A stretch of DNA of 64,000 nucleotides from Rossellomorea pakistanensis (GCF_016908495.1 NZ_JAFBDZ010000005.1:1-64000), one strand, 5' to 3'; shown: positions 44,830 to 55,507, numbered from the stretch's first letter. Notes: generated from the letters alone by a model not told the origin. Translations and numbers: made by a program.

Positions 44830-46260
44830 ATGAACTTTGAAACGGTCATTGGACTTGAGGTCCATGTAGAACTTAAAACAGATTCGAAAATGTTTTCTCC
44901 TGCCCCGAACCACTTTGGAGCAGAGCCTAACACAAATACAAACGTCATCGATCTCGGATATCCTGGCGTTTTACCTGTTGTAAATAAACGCGCAATTGAA
45001 TTCGGTATGAAAGCGGCATTAGCTTTAAATTGCGAAATTGCAACAGATACGAAATTTGATCGTAAAAACTATTTCTACCCAGACAACCCGAAAGCTTACC
45101 AAATCTCTCAATTTGATAAGCCAATCGGTGAGCATGGGTGGATTGAAATTGAAGTCGATGGGAAGAAGAAGAAAATCGGAATTACTCGTCTTCATTTAGA
45201 AGAAGATGCTGGGAAACTGACGCATTCAAGTGATGGCTACTCATTAGTTGATTACAACCGTCAAGGAACACCGTTAATCGAAATCGTTTCTGAGCCGGAT
45301 ATTCGTACACCAGAAGAAGCTTACGCCTATTTAGAAAAATTAAAATCCATCATCCAATATACTGGAGTGTCTGATTGTAAAATGGAAGAAGGCTCACTGC
45401 GCTGTGATGCCAACATCTCACTACGTCCAATTGGGCAAGAGGAATTTGGAACAAAAGCAGAGCTGAAAAACTTAAACTCCTTTAACTTTGTAAAAAAGGG
45501 GCTTGAGCATGAACAAGTTCGTCAAGAAAAAGTTCTTCTTTCAGGCGGTATCATTCAACAAGAAACACGCCGCTTTGATGAATCAACAGGAAAAACGATT
45601 CTGATGCGTGTTAAAGAAGGTTCTGATGATTATCGTTATTTCCCTGAACCAGATCTTTTAGCTCTTCATATTGACGACGAGTGGAAAGAGCGTGTACGTT
45701 CTGAAATTCCTGAGCTTCCAGATGAACGCAAAAAACGTTATGTAGAGGAAATGGGATTACCAGCCTATGATGCCATGGTATTAACGCTTACAAAGGAAAT
45801 GTCTGATTTCTTCCAAGAAACGGTTGACGCTGGGGCTGATACGAAACAAGCATCGAACTGGCTGATGGGTGAGGTTTCAGCATACCTAAACAGTGAGCAA
45901 AAAGAGTTGAGCGATGTGGCCCTAACTCCACAAGGCTTAGCCGGTATGATCAAACTGATTGAAAATGGAACGATTTCTTCTAAGATTGCGAAGAAGGTCT
46001 TTAAAGAATTAGTTGAAAACGGGGGAGACCCAGAAAAGATTGTAAAAGAAAAAGGTCTTGTCCAAATTTCAGATGAAGGCGCTCTTCTTAAAATCGTGAC
46101 AGAAACGCTAGATGCAAATCCGCAATCGATTGAAGACTTTAAAAACGGGAAAGACCGTGCAATCGGATTCCTTGTTGGTCAAATCATGAAAGCAACCAAA
46201 GGGCAAGCAAATCCTCCGATGGTAAATAAGCTTCTATTACAAGAAATTAAAAAACGATAA
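44830..46260 (+). CDS. gatB: Asp/Glu-tRNA amidotransferase, subunit B
   Basis: The 476-residue subunit activates the tRNA-bound glutamate with ATP and delivers ammonia. [17 protein letters not shown], the zinc/Mg-site region [12 protein letters not shown], and the C-terminal YqeY-like tail with [20 protein letters not shown] are typical. ATG at 44830 is preferred over GTG at 44821 because it has GGGGTGA 5-8 bases ahead and fits the conserved N-terminus. Terminator 10 bases after. Confidence 0.97.
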   Translation: MNFETVIGLEVHVELKTDSKMFSPAPNHFGAEPNTNTNVIDLGYPGVLPVVNKRAIEFGMKAALALNCEIATDTKFDRKNYFYPDNPKAYQISQFDKPIGEHGWIEIEVDGKKKKIGITRLHLEEDAGKLTHSSDGYSLVDYNRQGTPLIEIVSEPDIRTPEEAYAYLEKLKSIIQYTGVSDCKMEEGSLRCDANISLRPIGQEEFGTKAELKNLNSFNFVKKGLEHEQVRQEKVLLSGGIIQQETRRFDESTGKTILMRVKEGSDDYRYFPEPDLLALHIDDEWKERVRSEIPELPDERKKRYVEEMGLPAYDAMVLTLTKEMSDFFQETVDAGADTKQASNWLMGEVSAYLNSEQKELSDVALTPQGLAGMIKLIENGTISSKIAKKVFKELVENGGDPEKIVKEKGLVQISDEGALLKIVTETLDANPQSIEDFKNGKDRAIGFLVGQIMKATKGQANPPMVNKLLLQEIKKR

Positions 46261-46269
46261 CATTTTAGT

Positions 46270-46303
46270 AAGGGCTGTTCCTAGATCTAGGAGCAGTCCT
46301 TTT
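46270..46303 (+). terminator. Terminator after gatB
   Basis: AAGGGCTGTTCCTAG pairs with CTAGGAGCAGTCCTT, then TTTATTTT. It lies 10 bases downstream of gatB. Confidence 0.9.
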
Positions 46304-48317
<2,014 letters not shown>

Positions 48318-48327
48318 GAAAACAAGG

Positions 48328-48356
48328 GAAGCTTCCGTTTGGAGGCTTTCTTTTTT
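48328..48356 (+). terminator. Terminator after the neutral protease
   Basis: GGAAGCTTCC pairs with GGAGGCTTTC around GTTT, with two wobbles, then T6. Confidence 0.78.
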
Positions 48357-48421
48357 ATCAGTAAATACATCAAAGTTGTCCTAAGGGAAAAATTTAAGGC
48401 ATCCATCATTTTTATAATGAT

Positions 48422-48586
48422 TTAAAGCAGACTTCTATTGTTCTTCTCTGCTTTTTTTATAATTTCTTTAGCTAGGCGGAAATACATGTCTGCTTCCGCT
48501 TTGGATTCAGCCTTTTTTATTAGCATCATGTAATTTTGAAATCGAAGCTTGTCGATTGACGAGACTTTCATCACGATTTTCCTCAT
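48422..48586 (-). CDS. Small helical protein, unknown (54 aa)
   Basis: A short protein beginning MRKIVMKVSSIDKLRFQNYM, rich in Lys, Ala and Glu and predicted to be helical. AAAGGAG lies 8 bases before the ATG at 48586; an 83-residue extension upstream has no such site. It is divergent from the DUF4257-like gene and resembles the 52-residue protein at 49086-49244: both end with Y-x(3)-KEII followed by charged residues. Function unknown. Confidence 0.65.
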   Translation of the reverse strand: MRKIVMKVSSIDKLRFQNYMMLIKKAESKAEADMYFRLAKEIIKKAEKNNRSLL

Positions 48587-48691
48587 TTCCTTTACTCCTT
48601 TGATTAAAGACAAATTGTGTCTAATTATCCATTCTGAATATTCTGTAAATATTGTATAATAATAGTAAATCATTCCAGAGGGTGAATGTGT

Positions 48692-49114
48692 ATGTCCTTA
48701 TTAGAAGTGATCTTGTTGCCGATGATAATGGGTGGTCTTGGAGGACTAGGACATATTTTGATTTTTAAGAATGGTCATTTTACTTTTCCCCGAAAGCTAG
48801 TGGATGAAAACGGAGAAAAACATATTATTTTTGGGTCAACGAAAGATATCATCATTGGGATATTTGCCGGGTACTTGTCGATCCTGCCTGTCATGGATAC
48901 TATGCCAATTTGGTATGCGATCTACATTAGTTTATTATCAGGAATTGGTGGAAGTTCCGTTATTACAAGAAAAATTGAGCAAAACCTCGCAATAACGAAA
49001 GCCGAGTATATTCAAGAGCTTTCACAATATCAGCTCGAAACGACCTCTAAAGGAGGATCTTCGAAACACAATGAGGTGAAACCTGTTGACGAAGAGCGAA
49101 AAAATCAAGGTTGA
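48692..49114 (+). CDS. DUF4257-like small membrane protein
   Basis: A 140-residue protein with helices at about 2-24 (LLEVILLPMIMGGLGGLGHI), 50-65 and 75-92, then a polar tail. FPRKLVDENGEKHIIFGSTKDI, GIFAGYLSIL and SGIGGSSVITRKIEQNLA fit what I recall of the DUF4257 family. Of the two ATG codons the second (48692) has the better spacing to AGAGGG. The C-terminal coding overlaps a small ORF in another frame. Function unknown. Confidence 0.68.
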   Translation: MSLLEVILLPMIMGGLGGLGHILIFKNGHFTFPRKLVDENGEKHIIFGSTKDIIIGIFAGYLSILPVMDTMPIWYAIYISLLSGIGGSSVITRKIEQNLAITKAEYIQELSQYQLETTSKGGSSKHNEVKPVDEERKNQG

Positions 49115-49244
49115 ATTGCCCCCAGAGCTTTACTCCAAAGCAGAGAAGTATTTGGAAAAAATAAAGGAGGCAGATAGTGTAATCGAGCTGAATTACTACT
49201 ATAAGAAATTTAAAGAGATAATTGAAGGCTCTGAAAGCTGTTAA
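49086..49244 (+). CDS. Small charged helical protein, unknown (52 aa)
   Basis: A 52-residue protein, MTKSEKIKVELPPELYSKAE and so on, ending EGSESC. It starts at TTG 49086 with GAGGTG 7 bases ahead, overlapping the end of the DUF4257-like gene in another frame; coupled translation is likely. It shares its length, charge and end pattern (Y-Y-x-x-F-KEII) with the 54-residue protein on the other side of that gene. Codon and amino-acid use look like a real gene. Function unknown. Confidence 0.65.
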   Translation: MTKSEKIKVELPPELYSKAEKYLEKIKEADSVIELNYYYKKFKEIIEGSESC

Positions 49245-49293
49245 GATGACTTTATGTTAGAATAACTAACAAATGAGTCACCTTTTTTTATGA
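49245..49293 (+). terminator. Terminator after the 52-residue gene
   Basis: Nested stems (GATGACT / AGTCACC and TGTTAG / CTAACA) precede T7 at 49284-49290. They lie immediately after the stop codon. Confidence 0.72.
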
Positions 49294-49342
49294 TAAATAA
49301 TGGCCAAATAAAAAACAAGATCACTTTAATCCTCTAACCCGT

Positions 49343-49432
49343 TAGTAGTATGTGTGATTAATGCATACTACTATTTTAATTGAAAAAATGTGATAAAAGT
49401 AAGGAATCTGTAAGGATTTCTCCTTTTTTATT
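49343..49432 (+). ncRNA. Two terminator-like hairpins without a gene; possible small RNA
   Basis: TAGTAGTATG (49343-49352) pairs perfectly with CATACTACTA (49364-49373), followed by TTTT. A second stem (AGGAATC / GATTTCTCCT) then T6 ends at 49432. No coding region lies between the upstream terminator and this pair. They could end a short untranslated RNA or be relics. Confidence 0.35.
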
Positions 49433-49581
49433 ATGAATATCACGCATATTGGTGTCCAATTCACCACTTTTCTTTATTATATGCTTATAAGCATATTCAA
49501 AACAATTAAAACTGGAAAAGAAAATGAAAATCTTGTGTAAAAATGAAATCAAGAATATGATTTGAAAAGGGAGGAATGATG

Positions 49582-50145
49582 ATGAGTTTAATGAAATGGT
49601 TTGAAATGGGGATGACCCCTGAAGAATATATCCATTCAATGTCAGTGAATAAAGAAAATCTAGAAACGATCTATAAAGGATTTCAGTTGCCATTAGAAGA
49701 TGAGTTTATCCAAGGGGTTAAGGAACAGAATTTAAAAGTCATTGTTCTGACAGAAGATTGGTGCGGAGATGCAATGGTGAATATCCCTGTCTTATTAAAA
49801 TTAACGGAGAACCTTGACATGGATGTTCGCTTACTATTAAGAGATCAAAACTTAGAACTTATGGACCAGTATTTAACAAATGGAACATCGCGATCCATCC
49901 CTATCTTCATTTTCATAGATGAAAACGGTCATGAAGTCGCAGTATGGGGGCCGCGTGCACCTAGGATCCAAAAGATCGTGGATGATGAAGTAGCGAAACT
50001 ACCACCTAAAGACCATGAGGATTTTCCACAAAAACGAAGTGAAATGATTACGAGACTAACAGAACAATATGTTCAAAATGAAGAATTATGGTTTGAGGTT
50101 TACCAAAGCATTAAAATGAAATTGATGAAAGGAATATTTGTTTAA
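49582..50145 (+). CDS. Thioredoxin-family protein with single-cysteine WCGDA motif
   Basis: A roughly 187-residue cytoplasmic protein with a thioredoxin-like fold. After a strand IVLTEDWCGDA comes the cis-Pro region RSIPIFIFIDENGH. Only one cysteine is present in the active-site position (WCGD instead of WCxxC), so it probably does not act as a dithiol oxidoreductase. Of three successive ATG codons (49576, 49579, 49582) the last has the best spacing to GGGAGG. It has no clear operon partners. Confidence 0.8.
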   Translation: MSLMKWFEMGMTPEEYIHSMSVNKENLETIYKGFQLPLEDEFIQGVKEQNLKVIVLTEDWCGDAMVNIPVLLKLTENLDMDVRLLLRDQNLELMDQYLTNGTSRSIPIFIFIDENGHEVAVWGPRAPRIQKIVDDEVAKLPPKDHEDFPQKRSEMITRLTEQYVQNEELWFEVYQSIKMKLMKGIFV

Positions 50146-50289
50146 AAATATTTAAAATCTTCATAAGTCTTATGTTATAGAGTGCGCGCCCCTCATTGAG
50201 TAATATTGCCTAAAATTGGAACGGTTATTGCTGTTCACGAATGACGGAATTCACGGTAATATTGTAGTGTAGAATGAGGGGGGACCACT

Positions 50290-50661
50290 ATGATCCATCA
50301 AAAGACAAACAGCATCGTCATCGAAACACTTGAAAAGTTTCCTCATAAAGTCAACATAAAGCTTGGCAAGATTCTCAAAGACCGCGGGATGACACAAGGG
50401 GACCTTCACCGCTTAACGGGTCTTCGAGTGGCTACCATAAATGAACTTGTCAACTTTAAAAAGAAATCACTCACTGTAGCTCACCTGGTTTCCATCATGG
50501 TGGCACTTCGAATCTGGGACATCCGCGAACTTATTGAAATAGAGTTTGACGATGAAGTGATTCTATACTTTAAAGAAGAACAAAAGAAAATGGAAGATGG
50601 ATTCACTCCTGATTTAAGAAAAACAGTAGAGACAAACCTTCTTCGAATGAGTGAAGCTTAA
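50290..50661 (+). CDS. XRE-family helix-turn-helix regulator
   Basis: A 123-residue protein with a Cro/C1-type HTH at about residues 20-75: KLGKILKDRGMTQGDLHRLT and GLRVATINELVNFKKKSLTV. The C-terminal 40 residues are acidic and helical. AGGGGGGAC lies 6 bases before the ATG. The gene is monocistronic with a terminator behind it. Target unknown. Confidence 0.82.
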   Translation: MIHQKTNSIVIETLEKFPHKVNIKLGKILKDRGMTQGDLHRLTGLRVATINELVNFKKKSLTVAHLVSIMVALRIWDIRELIEIEFDDEVILYFKEEQKKMEDGFTPDLRKTVETNLLRMSEA

Positions 50662-50666
50662 TAGCT

Positions 50667-50703
50667 AGAGGATGACACCTATTTGGGTCGTCCTCTTTTT
50701 CTT
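50667..50703 (+). terminator. Terminator after the XRE gene
   Basis: GAGGATGACACC and GGGTCGTCCTC form a stem with a short loop, then T5. Confidence 0.85.
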
Positions 50704-51045
50704 ATTAATCAAACGTTTGATTAGTAGGAGAGTATGATGTTTAATGGGTTTCTTTATAGGGTTGTTATTTTAGAATAATGATGAGTTGGGGCAATATAAC
50801 TACTTATTAGCAATTGGACGAGAAATTTTTGAAAATACACATAAGAGCTTTTGAGCTTATTCTATAGTAACTAGCATTTCAGGACGCCAGTACAAAAGGT
50901 GTGTCAGTGTCTATCTATATGAGATAATTAATTTTTTATAGGACTTACGTGTTCTATTAAGGTGGTCATTTCTGCATCTTCTCAATATCGCAGCTTTAAT
51001 TGACCCTTTTGAGGTTGTTATTTTCCCTTGTGCGGAATATCACGT
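50704..51045. other. Non-coding stretch before the palindromic repeats
   Basis: About 340 bases of AT-rich sequence with stop codons in all frames I followed. It ends with a partial copy of the following repeat (GCGGAATATCACGT at 51032). Confidence 0.45.
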
Positions 51046-51200
51046 CATGAAAGAGCTCTTATCGTACCGTCATTTATGCATATGCAGTATTTCATGTCAT
51101 GAAAGAGCTCTTTTCATAACGTCATCTTTGCTAATGCAGTATTTCTGTCATGAAAGAACTCTAATCATACCGTCATTAATGCTTAAGCAGTATTTCATGT
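51046..51200. repeat. Three tandem 51-52-bp repeats with an internal palindrome
   Basis: Units start at 51046, 51098 and 51149, each beginning CATGAAAGAGCTCT (last copy CATGAAAGAACTCT) and ending GCAGTATTTC. With the preceding T the start forms a near-perfect palindrome (TCATGAAAGAGCTCTTTTCA in copy 2). The units also share ACCGTCATT or ACGTCATC. The array lies between the XRE gene and the N-acetyltransferase gene. Confidence 0.88.
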
Positions 51201-51386
51201 TCTCGAAGAGTCCACATTAAAACACCTCATATTATCAGAGCTTCAACAAACTTTAGCTACTAAATCCAATACAGATTACAATTTCATGACTCACAAGGAA
51301 AATGCTTGTATGACGCCTGGATTTCTACTAAAATTTTTACTAATAGCATCCTTTAAGTGAGACTCTTAAAAAGAAAGAGTGATCGA
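51201..51386. other. Upstream region of the N-acetyltransferase gene
   Basis: No further repeats or genes seen. A GTG start at 51357 would extend the following gene by 10 residues, but has no ribosome binding site. Confidence 0.4.
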
Positions 51387-52187
51387 ATGACAGAGACTAT
51401 TGATAAGTATCTTGCTTATTTAAATATGGAAAGAGAAGCTTTGAGTGTTAATTATCTGCAGAGGTTAATTCAAATGCATTTGATTAAGATCCCTTATGAG
51501 ACCTTTAGTAAAATCCATTACTATGTTGAAAAGAAAGAGTATGTCCCTTCTATCGAGCAGTTTATCTCAAATCTTTATGATAAGGGCTGGGGAGGTACTT
51601 GCTACACGTTAAATATTAATTTTGGACGTCTACTTAAAAGCTTAGGCTTCCAGTGTAAGTTCGTGAGGGTGAAGCCTGGACATCTAGGATTAATGGTGAC
51701 ATTTGAGGATCATCGTTATTATGTAGATGTTGGCTATGGTTCTCCGATCATGAAGCCTATTGAATTAGAAGCGAGACAGCGTCATTTGCTTCATGGCTTT
51801 GGGGAGGAAATAAGTTTTACTCAGAAAGATCGATTTTTATATGAAATTGATCGGAAAGCGAATGGGAAGTCATTTGTGAAAAAAGAAATTGTCTGGAAGC
51901 CTCTTGAAGAATCAGATTTGGAAGCGGATATTGTGGAATCCTATGATGACCGTGATGATAATATTACGATGAGGCGGATTACGGCGGTTCGTTTTCAAGG
52001 GAATCAGTGTTATTTTTTGAGAAATGAAACGTTAAAGGTGATGACTTATCGAAATATTCGCGAGTTCCAAATGAGGGATATCCATAAATGGAAGGATCTT
52101 ATTCAAGAAGTTTATCATTTTGATCAAGACTCCCTGGATCAGTCTGTTCATTTTTTAAATGAGAGGAATATAAAAATATTTACCTAA
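51387..52187 (+). CDS. nat: Arylamine N-acetyltransferase
   Basis: The 266-residue enzyme transfers acetyl from acetyl-CoA to aromatic amines and hydrazines. The Cys-His-Asp triad is visible: Cys in GWGGTCYTLNINF (usual RGGxC replaced by WGGTC), His in KPGHLGLMV, and Asp in YYVDVGYGSP. The N-terminal YLNMEREALSVNYLQRLIQM matches NATs. The ATG at 51387 is the likely start, with weak GAGTGA ahead. It stands alone and is followed by a terminator. Probably a detoxification enzyme. Confidence 0.87.
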   Translation: MTETIDKYLAYLNMEREALSVNYLQRLIQMHLIKIPYETFSKIHYYVEKKEYVPSIEQFISNLYDKGWGGTCYTLNINFGRLLKSLGFQCKFVRVKPGHLGLMVTFEDHRYYVDVGYGSPIMKPIELEARQRHLLHGFGEEISFTQKDRFLYEIDRKANGKSFVKKEIVWKPLEESDLEADIVESYDDRDDNITMRRITAVRFQGNQCYFLRNETLKVMTYRNIREFQMRDIHKWKDLIQEVYHFDQDSLDQSVHFLNERNIKIFT

Positions 52188-52231
52188 ACCTCCTTAGGAA
52201 GTAAGCGGTTGCTCCTACAGGTGGTTTTTTT
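52188..52231 (+). terminator. Terminator after the N-acetyltransferase
   Basis: AACCTCCT and AGGTGGTT pair around an inner stem (GGAAG / CTCC), then T7. Confidence 0.7.
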
Positions 52232-52365
52232 GTGGGATAATATGGATGAAGAAAAAATCAAATAATGTGTAGGGGAACGGCAATTTTGGTCGTCTATTAT
52301 GGTAAGAAAGCATAAACAATGTTTTGGAGTGTTTAAGGATATAAAGTTTTAGTGTCCTGCTCCTG

Positions 52366-52440
52366 CGTCTGGCACCTCGAGACATGACTCACCTTATGCA
52401 AGGCATGAGCTGTTCAAGGCGCTTACGCTTTTCTTATAGA
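52366..52440. repeat. Partial copies of intergenic repeats before the sigma factor
   Basis: TCTGGCACCTCGAG resembles the GTGCCAGGCAC family. GAGCTGTTCAAGGCGCTTAC with CGCTTTT matches the 3' end of the element at 42900-43012. They lie just upstream of the sigma factor start and therefore in its promoter region. Confidence 0.55.
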
Positions 52441-52456
52441 AAGGGGGGAGAGAGGA

Positions 52457-53011
52457 TTGGATCAGGCTTTAATTGAAAAAGTGAAAAACGGGAATGATCA
52501 TGCTTTTCGAATTTTAATCGAAAAGTACAGAGATTATATTTTCCGAACGGTTTATGGGGTCCTTCGTAATCAAAAGGATGCCGAGGATGCTGCACAAGAG
52601 GTTTTTTTGAAAATTTATACCTCTCTCCCTCAATATGAGCATCAAGGCTTTAAAACGTGGATTACGAGGATTGCGGTCAATCATGCGATTGATTGTAAGC
52701 GTAAAAACCAAAGGCGGAAAGAGGACTCGGTAGAAGACCTTTTATCCGTCCCCCCGCAAGAGGATCATCATTTTCGAAATGATCTGATAGAAAAACAGGT
52801 ATTATTGAAAGAGAAGAGGATGCTTGTCAGGAAGAGGCTGGATGAGGTTCCGGAGAATTACCGTGAAGTGATTTATGGCTATTACATAGCAGAGAAATCC
52901 TATCAGCAGTTAGCAAAAGAGCAAAATGTTCAGGTAAAAACCATCGAGACCAAGCTGTATCGAGCGCGGTTGTGGATGAAGAAGCATTGGAAGGAGGATG
53001 ACTTTTCATGA
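52457..53011 (+). CDS. ECF sigma factor
   Basis: A 184-residue extracytoplasmic-function sigma factor. Region 2 covers about 10-80 (FRILIEKYRDYIFRTVYGVL, DAEDAAQEVFLKIYTSL, FKTWITRIAVNHAID). Region 4 follows about 125-175 (YREVIYGYYIAEKSYQQLAKE and ETKLYRARLWMKKHW). The TTG at 52457 has GGGGGGAGAG ahead. It overlaps the next gene, a zinc-finger anti-sigma factor, by 4 bases, so the pair is co-translated. Two membrane proteins complete the operon. The sigma subfamily cannot be named from the sequence alone. Confidence 0.9.
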   Translation: MDQALIEKVKNGNDHAFRILIEKYRDYIFRTVYGVLRNQKDAEDAAQEVFLKIYTSLPQYEHQGFKTWITRIAVNHAIDCKRKNQRRKEDSVEDLLSVPPQEDHHFRNDLIEKQVLLKEKRMLVRKRLDEVPENYREVIYGYYIAEKSYQQLAKEQNVQVKTIETKLYRARLWMKKHWKEDDFS

Positions 53012-53472
53012 AGCATAAAACATTTGAAGAATGGATGACATATGTACGAGATGAAGTCGATGAAAAGACAAGAGTAGAGTTTGAAAACCACCTTTATGAA
53101 TGTGACCAATGCATGGAGGTTTACTTGGAGGCGATTGAGCGTCAAGAAACCAGCTTCCCGACCGTAACCGATCCCGATGGGTTTACAGATGGAATTATGG
53201 CCATGATTGAGCAGGAGAAGCCTGTTACCAAAATAGAGAATCCTAGAACATACGCAAAGACAAAGTTTTATCAGAAATCTGTTTTTCATTACCTGGTAGC
53301 GGCAACAATGACGCTGTTATTAATGACTACAGGAGTGTTTCAAGAGCTAATGACCATCGTAACGGATTTTGAAAATAAATCGCCGAAGGAATCGATCACA
53401 GAGGGAATTATGAAGGAAACCTTTTCCTTTGTAGAGGAGCCAAATCAAACGAACAAGGAGGCGAACGAATGA
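53008..53472 (+). CDS. Zinc-finger anti-sigma factor
   Basis: A 154-residue protein with an N-terminal zf-HC2-like zinc-binding motif (FENHLYECDQCMEVYLEAI; His-x3-Cys-x2-Cys), a linker, and one transmembrane helix at about 93-110 (YLVAATMTLLLMTTGVF). The zinc domain faces the cytosol and should bind the sigma factor encoded just upstream; overlap by 4 bases supports this pairing. The C-terminal outside portion is short and acidic. A further 4-base overlap leads to the next gene. Confidence 0.85.
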   Translation: MKHKTFEEWMTYVRDEVDEKTRVEFENHLYECDQCMEVYLEAIERQETSFPTVTDPDGFTDGIMAMIEQEKPVTKIENPRTYAKTKFYQKSVFHYLVAATMTLLLMTTGVFQELMTIVTDFENKSPKESITEGIMKETFSFVEEPNQTNKEANE

Positions 53473-54554
53473 TGAAAAAAAGTCCAATTCTAGCTTTTAT
53501 ATTGGCGTTCTTCCCTGGAGGAGGATTGCTTTACTTAGGGAAAGTGTTAAGAGGATTGTTTTATATGGTTGGTATATTCTCAATTCCAGTTTTTGCCTTT
53601 ATACTAACACAATACATGTATTGGTATAACGAGCTTATCGTATTGTTTTTAGGTGCAGCAATCCTTCTGTATCTCATATCCATTATAGATACCGCCATTA
53701 CATCATATCGAGAGACGATTACAAAAAATGAGGAATCAGAAGGGAAACTCATACCGCACTCGACTCCCGAGTCAGAGCGTTTTTTCACCATCATCCTTTC
53801 TTTCATTCCTGGATTAGGCCATTTTCAGCTAGGTTTGATGAATCGAGGAGTGACCTTATTAGCGGCGTTCTTTGGGCTTGGGGCTATGATCTTGTTTGTA
53901 ACCGCATTATCCAACCGTGGGGAGTTTATGGTATTCCTTGCCTTGCTTCCGGTTCTATGGGTATACAGCTTTTTCGATTCGATGCAGCTTCTTACTAAAA
54001 AGCAAAATGGGGAAACCCTTGTAGATCGCTCGATATTAGAGGAGTTTGAATCGAGACGTGAGGACGGGAAGAAAAGCAAATCATTGGCGACACTCTTGTC
54101 GATGTTTCCTGGTGCAGGTCATCTCTACTTAGGTTTTCAAAGACGTGGAATCCAGCTGATGGCAGCTTTCTTATTCTCTATTTATATATTAGATGTTCTA
54201 CGACTGGGAATTTTCCTTTTCCTCGTCCCGATCATTTGGTTTTATAGCTTCTTTGATGGACTTCAAAGAGCATCTCGATATGGAAAAGAACCGTTGGAGG
54301 ATACTCCAGTCATTTCCTATCTCATCAATCACCAAAAATGGGTGGGAATCGGGCTTGTAGCTCTTGGGATTTACTATATGTTTACGAATATCTTTCTTCC
54401 GGTGTTTTCACCATTCATCCAGCAATATATCGGTGTTGATTTCATGTATTGGGTACAAAATTACCTTCAGACCGGAATCGTTTGTGTACTTCTCATTGGT
54501 GGAGGATTGAAGCTATTAGGTGGGAGTAAGAAAAAGGATAAGGAGGTATCATAA
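53469..54554 (+). CDS. Multi-pass membrane protein with three TM2-like repeats
   Basis: The 361-residue protein contains three related segments about 100 residues apart: FFPGGGLLYLGKVLRG (15-29), FIPGLGHFQLGLMNRG (113-127) and FPGAGHLYLGFQRRG (213-227). Two of the repeats end in similar blocks, LPVLWVYSFFDSMQLL and VPIIWFYSFFDGLQRA. The segments resemble TM2 domains. There are about 10 membrane helices. It overlaps the anti-sigma gene by 4 bases and the next gene by one base, so it is part of the sigma operon. Function unknown; an envelope stress role is inferred. Confidence 0.75.
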   Translation: MMKKSPILAFILAFFPGGGLLYLGKVLRGLFYMVGIFSIPVFAFILTQYMYWYNELIVLFLGAAILLYLISIIDTAITSYRETITKNEESEGKLIPHSTPESERFFTIILSFIPGLGHFQLGLMNRGVTLLAAFFGLGAMILFVTALSNRGEFMVFLALLPVLWVYSFFDSMQLLTKKQNGETLVDRSILEEFESRREDGKKSKSLATLLSMFPGAGHLYLGFQRRGIQLMAAFLFSIYILDVLRLGIFLFLVPIIWFYSFFDGLQRASRYGKEPLEDTPVISYLINHQKWVGIGLVALGIYYMFTNIFLPVFSPFIQQYIGVDFMYWVQNYLQTGIVCVLLIGGGLKLLGGSKKKDKEVS

Positions 54555-55501
54555 TGAGAGTTTGGCGAGTTGGTTCGATTTCAATGGGAGCTGCCCTTGT
54601 ATTTTTAGGGGCGTTCTTACTCCTTTCGAGATTCTTTAATTGGGATGCTGCCTTTATAATGGCAGGCTGGTGGCCGCTACTTCTGATCATTTTAGGCGGA
54701 GAAATCTTAGTGTATTTGTTCTTATCAAAACAAGAAAAACCGACGGTAAAATATGACCTATTAAGTATCTTTTTCGTAGGATTAATTGGGACGGTGGGTA
54801 TTGGATTTACCATCTTCCAAGCGACAGGATTAATGGATAAAGTGAATAGGTGGGTCGACATGGAAGAACAAACGCTGGACATTCCTTCATATGAATACGA
54901 TGTCAAAAAAGAGATCAAACGGGTCGTGCTGGATACAGGATCACACCCTTTAACCATTGAAGGAACGTCTACTTCAAAGCTCTCTATTTTTGGTACGTAC
55001 CATGCTCCGGTTGTGAATGGGGAGAAAGTGTTACAATCACCTGAGGATTACTTATTTTCTGAGGTGAAAGGGGATACGTTATATTTAACACTAAAACGGG
55101 TTCCCCACGCTCCCAATCCATTGAATACCACAAATGAAATGAACGCAACAGTCGTTGTTCCTTCCGATGTACAGCTAGAGGTAAGCGGAAACTATAGCCT
55201 CATTACAATGAAGCCGCGTCAGTTGATGAATAACTGGACTGTGAGCAACAGCAGTGAAATGAATCTTCAGTTATCCAAGGAATCGGATATCCTATTATCC
55301 GCTGAAAACGTGAATCGATTAGAAGGCGAAACGAAAGATTGGAATATGGTAGAAGAGGTATCGGGGACTGAGAATGAAGAATATGTTGACCATAAATATG
55401 AGGGAAGACCGATGAAATCGGGAACGTTAAAAGTAGGGGAAGGCTCTTCTCAGTTAACGATTTCAAATGCTGAGTTTTTAAAGGTAACAAAGGTGAATTG
55501 A
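54554..55501 (+). CDS. LiaF-like membrane protein with DUF5668-type N-terminus
   Basis: A 315-residue protein with a LiaI/LiaF-like N-terminal membrane region: WRVGSISMGAALVFLGAFLL, GWWPLLLIILGGEILVYLF, then a third helix at about 75-95. The remaining 200 residues are outside, predominantly beta, with a DUF4097-like profile (VVLDTGSHPLTIEGTSTSKL). It starts on the last base of the preceding gene. LiaF-type proteins sense envelope stress, which fits an ECF operon. Exact role inferred. Confidence 0.72.
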   Translation: MRVWRVGSISMGAALVFLGAFLLLSRFFNWDAAFIMAGWWPLLLIILGGEILVYLFLSKQEKPTVKYDLLSIFFVGLIGTVGIGFTIFQATGLMDKVNRWVDMEEQTLDIPSYEYDVKKEIKRVVLDTGSHPLTIEGTSTSKLSIFGTYHAPVVNGEKVLQSPEDYLFSEVKGDTLYLTLKRVPHAPNPLNTTNEMNATVVVPSDVQLEVSGNYSLITMKPRQLMNNWTVSNSSEMNLQLSKESDILLSAENVNRLEGETKDWNMVEEVSGTENEEYVDHKYEGRPMKSGTLKVGEGSSQLTISNAEFLKVTKVN

Positions 55502-55507
55502 TCGTTT

